This document shows, piece by piece, positions 58,399 through 64,000 of a stretch of 64,000 bases of DNA. Where the stretch lies: NCBI GenBank assembly GCA_964229355.1, contig CAXRDE010000001.1:1-64000 (forward strand), given 5' to 3'. The notes under the pieces were generated by a model, which was given only the letters and a program-made list of their open reading frames with translations, made no database searches and was not told the DNA's origin. Position numbers and translations under genes: made by a program. Source of the stretch: CAXRDE01 sp964229355. GTDB lineage: Bacteria; Cyanobacteriota; Sericytochromatia; UBA7694. Numbering within the stretch: the stretch's first letter is position 1; every line of letters begins with the position of its first letter.

Positions 58399-59061
58399 TT
58401 ATTGGGCATCACCCATCATCACCGGTGAAATCCCCAGCGCCGTGTTCGCTTCGGCAGCGGTTTGGGCAGCTGCTTCAGGGTTAGACAGGGCGTAAGCCAC
58501 CAGGTTTTCAAAGTCGGTTTTACGAAGATAGGTCAAAGGCTTACGGGTAATTAAGGATTTGCCCAGGTAACGGTCAAAGTTACCGGCCACACCGGGAATT
58601 TTGCTGGCGGTAATTTCAGTGGCGGTAAGGCGTTTATTTCCGTCCACATCCAATTCATGAAACAAAAAGGCTGCAGTGGCTTTTAGCTGTAAAATGTCGG
58701 CGGCGCGTCCAAGAATGCTGTCAGACATTTCAGAGATTTTGAGCTGCCCATCGCGATTGGCATCCAGCTTGCGAAAGTGGTTAAAATCTTCAGGAGACTC
58801 CACGGGAAACTCCGCAGGGATAATCAGACCATCTTTATTGGCGTCTTTGGCGGCAAAGTTGGCTTCTACGGCACGCTTTAACTCTTTGTTAATCCCCAAC
58901 AGGGACTGAGAGGTAATCTGGTTGTTGGTGTTCATGGCCCGTTGTTGATTCATCATCATGGCCTGCTGCGGAGGCATTGCAGCAAAATTAGCCCGTGAAC
59001 CACAAGCCGATAACGGCGCAGCCACTAAAAGTACACTGAATAAAGCGGCAATCTTTTTCAT
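58399..59061 (-). CDS. EF-hand lipoprotein, three Ca-binding loops
   Basis: Lipoprotein signal with lipobox LSAC (Cys about residue 20), then a Met/Gln/Asn-rich stretch. Three EF-hand loops follow: DANKDGLIIPAEF, DANRDGQLKISEM and DVDGNKRLTATEI; the first two are canonical and the third lacks the central Gly. The tail is helical and Ala-rich. It probably binds Ca2+ in the periplasm, as a sensor or buffer. ATG 59061 has GAGG about nine bases upstream. It is transcribed alone with its own terminator and diverges from the gene at 59256 over a 194-base AT-rich gap. Confidence 0.85.
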   Translation of the reverse strand: MKKIAALFSVLLVAAPLSACGSRANFAAMPPQQAMMMNQQRAMNTNNQITSQSLLGINKELKRAVEANFAAKDANKDGLIIPAEFPVESPEDFNHFRKLDANRDGQLKISEMSDSILGRAADILQLKATAAFLFHELDVDGNKRLTATEITASKIPGVAGNFDRYLGKSLITRKPLTYLRKTDFENLVAYALSNPEAAAQTAAEANTALGISPVMMGDAQ

Positions 59062-59255
59062 CCCTAAAAACCTCAAATCACTTAATTTATTACTGTTAAC
59101 TTCAGTATAGGTGAATATTTCTTAAATTCAAGATCCCTCAATATAATGTTAATTCTTATTTAACCTCTCCATAATCTCCTAAAGGTTTTTACAGTCTTTT
59201 TATAACCAAAAAGCCCGTCTTTGCTTAAAATAAAAGAAAAACGAGGTAAAAGCAC

Positions 59256-59951
59256 ATGGCCCCTCAGCTCTTTTCTCCCCTTCTCGCTCAGTCTCTGAAT
59301 TTAGATTATGCTCACCATCCCATGTTTCTCAGCTATTTACCTGCCCAGGATCTGCCCCACAGCCGACAGCAGGCCATCCAACGCTTGCGAATGCTGGTCA
59401 ACACCTGGCATGAAACAGGCCTGTGGTCCATCTACAACCTGGTCATTCTCCAGGCGCAGCGCAGCCCCGAGGACAGCCTGATCGATCTTTTGCCCGAACT
59501 CCCCGAACATATCGCCCACCGTTGTCTTCATCTGCTGGTTCCCGAAAACGCTCTGGAGTCTACCCTTCAGGCCTTGCAGAATCCCATACGCAAACGGCAA
59601 CAAACAGACCCGGACTTGTATATCCCGGTTACACCTCAGCCAGAAAACGATACCCTCTACGGATGGGTACGGCAACACCGCATCAGCGTCTGGGCTCCAG
59701 AAGCGTATAGTCTCTACCACGGCTATTGTGATCAAAGAATGCAATGGGACACCCCATCCCAGGTCAAACATCAGCTGATGGACTGGGTGTTTCAGGATGA
59801 ATCCGTAAGCCAGGGATATGGCGCTACCTATGCTAACGTCTTTTCAGGACCTACCAAACAAGCCCCCAGGGCCCCGCTGCCCAAAGCAGAAGCTAAGACT
59901 TTCGCTCGGCCACAAAAACATAATCTAGACCCCAGTCATACTTCAGCTTAA
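59256..59951 (+). CDS. hypothetical protein, 231 aa
   Basis: I do not recognise this protein. It is soluble, rich in Leu, Gln, His and Pro, with helical middle parts (LRMLVNTWHETGLWSIYNLV) and a basic, Pro/Lys/Ala-rich C-terminus. No signal peptide. GAGG precedes the ATG, and TAAAAT at 59226-59231 is a likely -10. Its last 59 bases overlap the convergent methyltransferase gene, which is a large overlap and might mean its end is poorly conserved. Confidence 0.5.
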   Translation: MAPQLFSPLLAQSLNLDYAHHPMFLSYLPAQDLPHSRQQAIQRLRMLVNTWHETGLWSIYNLVILQAQRSPEDSLIDLLPELPEHIAHRCLHLLVPENALESTLQALQNPIRKRQQTDPDLYIPVTPQPENDTLYGWVRQHRISVWAPEAYSLYHGYCDQRMQWDTPSQVKHQLMDWVFQDESVSQGYGATYANVFSGPTKQAPRAPLPKAEAKTFARPQKHNLDPSHTSA

Positions 59952-60561
59952 AGTGTTTACGCTGGCGTAAATAAGGAGCCTCAATGGGGTTGGTAACGGT
60001 AATGATGCGGGTTCCCGGTGCAGTATGTTCCATTTTGTCCGCCAGCCGCTCCACCACCTCATCAGAAAAACAGGTGCAGGTGGCATATAAAATGCTGAAA
60101 GGAAGAAACTCCAGGTCAAAAAAATTGGCCACTTTGAACCGAGGTTGATTTAACTGCAGACGATTTGAAATCTGCTGGGCATTCCCCACAAAGCCTTCAA
60201 TCAGGTCCACTCCCAATGCGGGAACCCCATAACCCTGCGCCATTAAAAAGCAGAGAAACCCCGCCCCACAGCCCAGGTCGACAAAGCGATCTCGCGAAGA
60301 GATTTCAATGTGATCCAGCAGTTTTAAAAAGCTATGCCAACGGGTCTCGCCATAGGTCAGAGCGTCATCTTCAATGCCCTTTGCCATGCGTTCATTGACA
60401 GACACAGAGGTACTGGAACCGACATAGGGGTACATCTCTCGATAAGCCTTTACCGTCGCCTCCATGTGTGGAAAACGCTTGATCACCTGACGGCTTTGCC
60501 AGGCCTCTTGCAAGGGTGTAATCACTTCATGCTTGAGCTGGGCTAAGCTACGGTATTTCAT
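59893..60561 (-). CDS. SAM-dependent methyltransferase (DOT1-like fold)
   Basis: Residues 85-190 form a class I methyltransferase domain with RFVDLGCGAGFLCFLMAQGYG, GVDLIEGFVGNAQQI and NFFDLEF, a pattern seen in DOT1-like and related enzymes. The N-terminal 70 residues are helical and may bind the substrate. The target is unknown. It overlaps the 679-residue gene upstream by four bases, so it is the last gene of the aspS operon. Confidence 0.8.
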   Translation of the reverse strand: MKYRSLAQLKHEVITPLQEAWQSRQVIKRFPHMEATVKAYREMYPYVGSSTSVSVNERMAKGIEDDALTYGETRWHSFLKLLDHIEISSRDRFVDLGCGAGFLCFLMAQGYGVPALGVDLIEGFVGNAQQISNRLQLNQPRFKVANFFDLEFLPFSILYATCTCFSDEVVERLADKMEHTAPGTRIITVTNPIEAPYLRQRKHFKLKYDWGLDYVFVAERKS

Positions 60562-62597
60562 GAAAGGACGGGTTCCTCAGCCAGGTGCTTTTCAATGACC
60601 TCGATATAAAAGGGCGTTAGCACTTCAGCTGCGGCCTGATCCACAAAAGCACTAAAGTCCTGTACCAGGTTTTTAAGCCAGAGTGGATCCCGTTGCTGTA
60701 AGACCGCATCGTCTAAGCAAGCTTGCAAGGTGGTAGAGAGCAAAGCCCCTAACATGTGATTGCTATTGGCACGCTGCTTAAGCGAACGCGCACTCTCTAA
60801 CAAAATTGCATGGACGAGCCCTTTGAGAATGGCTTCTACCTCTGACTGGGATACGCCCACAGGAGCCCCCAGGTGTAACAGCATCCGGGTCAACTCATAA
60901 CCCAACCACCGAAAGCGATCAGGCGTTAAATGAGAGAAACTTTGAAAGACCTCACAGCCAATACACTGACAGATGGTCTGCAAGCCTTGTTGACTCTGCT
61001 CTCCCCGTTGCATGGCGCTCTGGGTAAAACGCTCAATGCGCTTAAGGGTTGAGGCATTCAAATTGGGACGCAACTCTTTACGCAACACATCTTTGCGGTA
61101 GCGGTCCTGCACATATTGGACATACTGCTGTTCTCGCTGCTGTGGAGAACTTTGCGCGGGCTGACGGGTTTGCTGACGCAGCAGATCTGCAATTTGAGAA
61201 GTGGCCAAAAAGCTTTTGCCTTTGCTGGCCGTGAGATCGCCAAAGCCTTTGGCAATATCTGTATCAATAATTTGATTGCCAAAGGCCGAACTGCCATGAA
61301 AAACACCGTATACATCTCGCATCACACTCTGCGCCCAGGTTTTGTTGAGGATGTAAAAAATAAAGCTCCAGTCCTCACTGGCCAGTAATTTTGCCGTATG
61401 CTTTTCTTTTCGGGGTAGCCAATCCAAAATAAAATGGTGAATCCGCTGATTTTTAGCCCACTCTTCCAGGATCAGGGGGTAAAGGTAGCCCGTTTTATTA
61501 CTCAAACGCTTCAGCGCCTGGGTTTGAATCCCGTAAAAGCTATAGCTGGCACAAGACAGAAAGTAACCGAAGGCTGGCAAAATACGTTGTACCGCCACGT
61601 GAGACTCGCCAAAACAGGTGCGAAGCGTGTGCAATAGCTCGGTCAGAGGCAGCTGCAATAACTTGAGATGAAAGAGCAAGGCAGCGTGACGTAAATAACT
61701 CTCCTGGTGCGGATGGGGTAATAAGGCACTGCTCAGCAGTAAAATACCTTCTGCAGAAAGATCTTTACATAACTCTGCCCACTCCAAACGCTGTTCAGAT
61801 AAGCTGACCCGATCCGCCTCAAACCAGGTACTGATTAAATCGTGCAGGGGCGGCAAGTACTTAAAGAAAAGCTGATCCCGCGGGCGGGTTAAACGCGCGT
61901 CCAGGCCCGTTGGCTCTTGCCACAGCTCCCAGTCAAATAACCAGTCCTGACCGTTTTTAAGGGCGGGGCTAGCGGGCAACTGAATCGACAGCGGCAGTTG
62001 CTTCAGGGTTTCAGAGCGTTTTCCCTTGCGGCGCTCCACCACGGGAAAATCCACCTGCCTGGGCGGGTGGGCATTTTGGTTTTCCAGGGTTAGTGCAGAC
62101 AAATCGGGAAGTTCTGCAGTTTTGGCTAAACTAATGGTATAGGCCTTGCGACGCTTGCGACGAGCTGAAGGCATTCCCCCGGTCGCTCCTGCGTCCAGTT
62201 GTGCGATCACTTCTTCGGTCATCAGCCCCAGGGCATGGTAGCTTTCAAACTCGGGGTGGCTGCGCGGCTGTTGGCGGGCCAGGATTAACACGTGGGTCAA
62301 CAAAGCCCGTAGGCTAGCCCGCAAAGGATGCACAGGCAATAGAGCCCAAAGATCCTGACGGTAGTAATCAAGCCCCTGAGAACGAGAAATATAATCGCTC
62401 AAAATAACCCGCGCACTGGCTTCTAATAAGTGCGCGGGTGCATCGACATGAAGGCGGCTCAATACCTCCACAATGACAGGCAAGCCTGCATCCTGAAAAG
62501 CAGAGGCCAGAAGCATCTGGTGACGTTCATTCCACTGGTAAGCCCAGGTCTGCACCTGAGATACCAGCTCATTCAGAACGGCTTCTGACTCCTGCAT
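60558..62597 (-). CDS. large helical protein of unknown function, 679 aa
   Basis: I do not recognise a family. The protein is almost wholly alpha-helical with HEAT-like spacing of Leu/Ala-rich helices at both ends, and a basic/Pro-rich linker at about 145-215 (GMPSARRKRRKAYTI). No signal peptide, membrane segment or catalytic motif is visible. A Cys pair (CQCIGC) lies near residue 540. It starts seven bases after the aspS stop and overlaps the methyltransferase gene by four bases. The company of aspS suggests translation or RNA but does not prove it. Confidence 0.6.
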   Translation of the reverse strand: MQESEAVLNELVSQVQTWAYQWNERHQMLLASAFQDAGLPVIVEVLSRLHVDAPAHLLEASARVILSDYISRSQGLDYYRQDLWALLPVHPLRASLRALLTHVLILARQQPRSHPEFESYHALGLMTEEVIAQLDAGATGGMPSARRKRRKAYTISLAKTAELPDLSALTLENQNAHPPRQVDFPVVERRKGKRSETLKQLPLSIQLPASPALKNGQDWLFDWELWQEPTGLDARLTRPRDQLFFKYLPPLHDLISTWFEADRVSLSEQRLEWAELCKDLSAEGILLLSSALLPHPHQESYLRHAALLFHLKLLQLPLTELLHTLRTCFGESHVAVQRILPAFGYFLSCASYSFYGIQTQALKRLSNKTGYLYPLILEEWAKNQRIHHFILDWLPRKEKHTAKLLASEDWSFIFYILNKTWAQSVMRDVYGVFHGSSAFGNQIIDTDIAKGFGDLTASKGKSFLATSQIADLLRQQTRQPAQSSPQQREQQYVQYVQDRYRKDVLRKELRPNLNASTLKRIERFTQSAMQRGEQSQQGLQTICQCIGCEVFQSFSHLTPDRFRWLGYELTRMLLHLGAPVGVSQSEVEAILKGLVHAILLESARSLKQRANSNHMLGALLSTTLQACLDDAVLQQRDPLWLKNLVQDFSAFVDQAAAEVLTPFYIEVIEKHLAEEPVLS

Positions 62598-62603
62598 GGC
62601 GTG

Positions 62604-64000
62604 TTAGGCTTCCTGGGGCACTGGGGCTGCCGCTGCGACTCTTGGGGGCGCCGTTGAACGCAAATGCAATTCAGCCATTTGCTCAGCATTTGCGTAACCC
62701 GGTGCTTCAGTCATTAAACAGCTGGCAGCCTGGGTTTTGGGGAAGGCAATGACTTCGCGAATGGTATCTTGCTGGGCCATCATCATGACCAGGCGATCTA
62801 AACCAATGCCAATACCGCCATGGGGTGGCGCACCGTATTCAAAGGCTCCCAGCATAAAGCCAAACTTTTCCTGGGCTTCTTCATCAGAAATATTCAACGC
62901 CTGAAAGATTTTAGACTGCATGTCTCGCTGATGAATCCGGATGCTGCCACTGGCCAGCTCCACTCCGTTGAGCACGAGATCGTAAGCCTGTGTGCGCACT
63001 TTTTCAGGATCACTTTGCAGCATCTCTAAATGCTCAGGCAAGGGGGAAGTGAAGGGGTGGTGTTGCGCTTGCCAACGGTTGCGTTGCTCATCCCATTCAA
63101 ACATGGGAAATTTATTGACCCACAGCGCATTCCATTTGCTTTTGTCAATCAAGTCAAAACGCTTACCAAGATCCAGACGCAAACGTCCCAGGACCTCGTG
63201 GGTAACCTTTAAATTGTCAGCCATCATAATCACAATATCGCCCGTTTGTGCACCGGACTGGGCTTGAATGGTGGCCAGTTCTGCTTCACTAAAAAACTTT
63301 GCCACCGGAGAGCTCAGGCCATCTTCTTTGTAGTTGAACCACACCAGACCTTTGCCACCGTACTTAATGGAGCTGTTGCGCAATTGGTCCAATTCATGAC
63401 GTGACATCTGGCTGCTGGCGCCCTGAAGCAAAATGCCTTTAATGGCTCCACCTTCCTGAGCGACCGATGCAAAGGCGTTAAAGTCCACAGACTTCATCAT
63501 TTCAGTGAAATCAATAAACTCAAGGCCAAAACGGGTATCGGGCTTATCTGAGCCATAGCGTGACATGGCTTCGTCGTAGCTCATCATGGGCAGAGGTGTA
63601 GGAATATCCACATCCAAAACCTCTTTAAACAAATGCTGAATCATACGCTCGTTCATGGCCAAAACATCAGGTTCTTCCACAAAAGACATTTCTAAGTCCA
63701 ACTGGGTAAACTCCGGCTGACGATCGGCACGTAGATCTTCATCCCGAAAACAACGGGCAATCTGAAAATAACGCTCCATACCCGACACCATGAGGATCTG
63801 TTTAAAAATCTGAGGAGACTGGGGCAGAGCATAGAATTGGCCGGGATGCACGCGACTGGGCACCAGATAGTCACGGGCACCTTCGGGCGTGGTTTTGGTC
63901 ATCATGGGGGTTTCAATTTCATAAAAGCCCTCATTGCTCAAGAAATTGCGAATGGTCTGGGTGATTTTATGACGCATTTTCAGCCGTTTTTGCAAGGCCG
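62604..64000 (-). CDS. aspS: aspartyl-tRNA synthetase, C-terminal part
   Basis: The frame stays open to the window edge, so the 5' part with the N-terminal anticodon-binding OB domain (about 130 residues) lies outside. Visible are class II motif 2 FRDEDLRADRQPEFTQLD, the GAD insertion domain of bacterial AspRS (about 150 residues after it), and motif 3 GIGIGLDRLVMMMAQ. It charges tRNA-Asp (and perhaps tRNA-Asn if non-discriminating; not tested). The C-terminus ends in a Pro/Ala-rich tail. The gene leads the operon aspS-679 aa protein-methyltransferase. Confidence 0.95.
   Translation of the reverse strand, partial: ALQKRLKMRHKITQTIRNFLSNEGFYEIETPMMTKTTPEGARDYLVPSRVHPGQFYALPQSPQIFKQILMVSGMERYFQIARCFRDEDLRADRQPEFTQLDLEMSFVEEPDVLAMNERMIQHLFKEVLDVDIPTPLPMMSYDEAMSRYGSDKPDTRFGLEFIDFTEMMKSVDFNAFASVAQEGGAIKGILLQGASSQMSRHELDQLRNSSIKYGGKGLVWFNYKEDGLSSPVAKFFSEAELATIQAQSGAQTGDIVIMMADNLKVTHEVLGRLRLDLGKRFDLIDKSKWNALWVNKFPMFEWDEQRNRWQAQHHPFTSPLPEHLEMLQSDPEKVRTQAYDLVLNGVELASGSIRIHQRDMQSKIFQALNISDEEAQEKFGFMLGAFEYGAPPHGGIGIGLDRLVMMMAQQDTIREVIAFPKTQAASCLMTEAPGYANAEQMAELHLRSTAPPRVAAAAPVPQEA

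Noticed and set aside
58235..58495. 86-residue plus-strand frame between clpC and the EF-hand lipoprotein gene
   Set aside because: It runs through the lipoprotein terminator and then antisense into the lipoprotein gene, has no ribosome site, and shows no protein-like features.
1..64000. tRNA, rRNA, CRISPR arrays, insertion sequences, prophage genes
   Set aside because: Looked for on both strands in gaps and coding regions; no cloverleaf-like segment, regular repeat-spacer array, transposase or phage-type gene was seen.

Overview
The window is a gene-dense chromosomal segment with about 56 protein genes on both strands. I see no rRNA, tRNA, CRISPR array, insertion sequence or phage genes. 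The cell appears to be Gram-negative: there are proteins ending like outer-membrane beta-barrels, several lipoproteins with clear lipoboxes, and Sec-type signal peptides. The best lineage clue is ClpC at 55684-58161. Its paired Clp N domains, UVR linker and near-verbatim N-terminal segments resemble cyanobacterial and plastid ClpC. Together with two PatA-like (DUF4388) response regulators, roadblock/LC7 proteins and no photosynthesis genes, this suggests a non-photosynthetic member of the Cyanobacteriota (Melainabacteria/Vampirovibrionia or Sericytochromatia/Blackallbacteria-like). That placement is an inference from a few genes.

Layout. 1-8341: surface and cell-wall proteins, a DEAD-box helicase, a KefB/C-type antiporter and an ATP-grasp enzyme. 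8531-16524: htpG, a cysteine/cystathionine synthase-family enzyme, a serpin lipoprotein, a thioredoxin plus MerT-like pair behind a promoter framed by an inverted repeat, then a MAPEG protein, a VOC protein, a hydrolase and a beta-propeller. 16534-25021: an rlmA-DUF1456-HTH-DUF2975 operon, a CbpA-type DnaJ, moaB, a TauE/SafE permease, a large signal-less repetitive protein, a sarcosine oxidase-like enzyme and a YaiI-type protein. 25127-29481: a tight argB-argD-argC-argJ operon that makes ornithine from acetylglutamate. 29474-38644: a TPR-glycosyltransferase, ArsA-type ATPase, PhnA, an SDR epimerase, two paralogous lipoproteins, an EF-hand protein with HExxH, and maf.

38641-48420 is the most distinctive region, a signalling island. 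It holds two paralogous REC-DUF4388 regulators, two nearly identical roadblock/LC7 proteins, a receiver-Ser/Thr kinase fusion followed directly by a pseudokinase that may carry its own roadblock-like domain, a membrane M48-like protein with a broken zinc motif, and a histidine kinase fused to a degenerate HD-GYP domain followed by an HTH gene. No MglA-like GTPase, the usual roadblock partner, is present. I propose one polarity, motility or behaviour-control pathway, which the sequence alone cannot prove.

48413-64000 returns to housekeeping and metabolism: a DUF1015 gene overlapping rsmG, then a permuted ATP-grasp enzyme, isocitrate dehydrogenase and patatin in one operon, pepC, clpC with its terminator, an EF-hand lipoprotein, and aspS leading an operon with a large unrecognised helical protein and a methyltransferase. 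Many neighbouring genes overlap by 1-40 bases, so translational coupling is likely common. Several genes lack a Shine-Dalgarno and have a -10 hexamer 6-7 bases before ATG, which suggests some leaderless transcripts.
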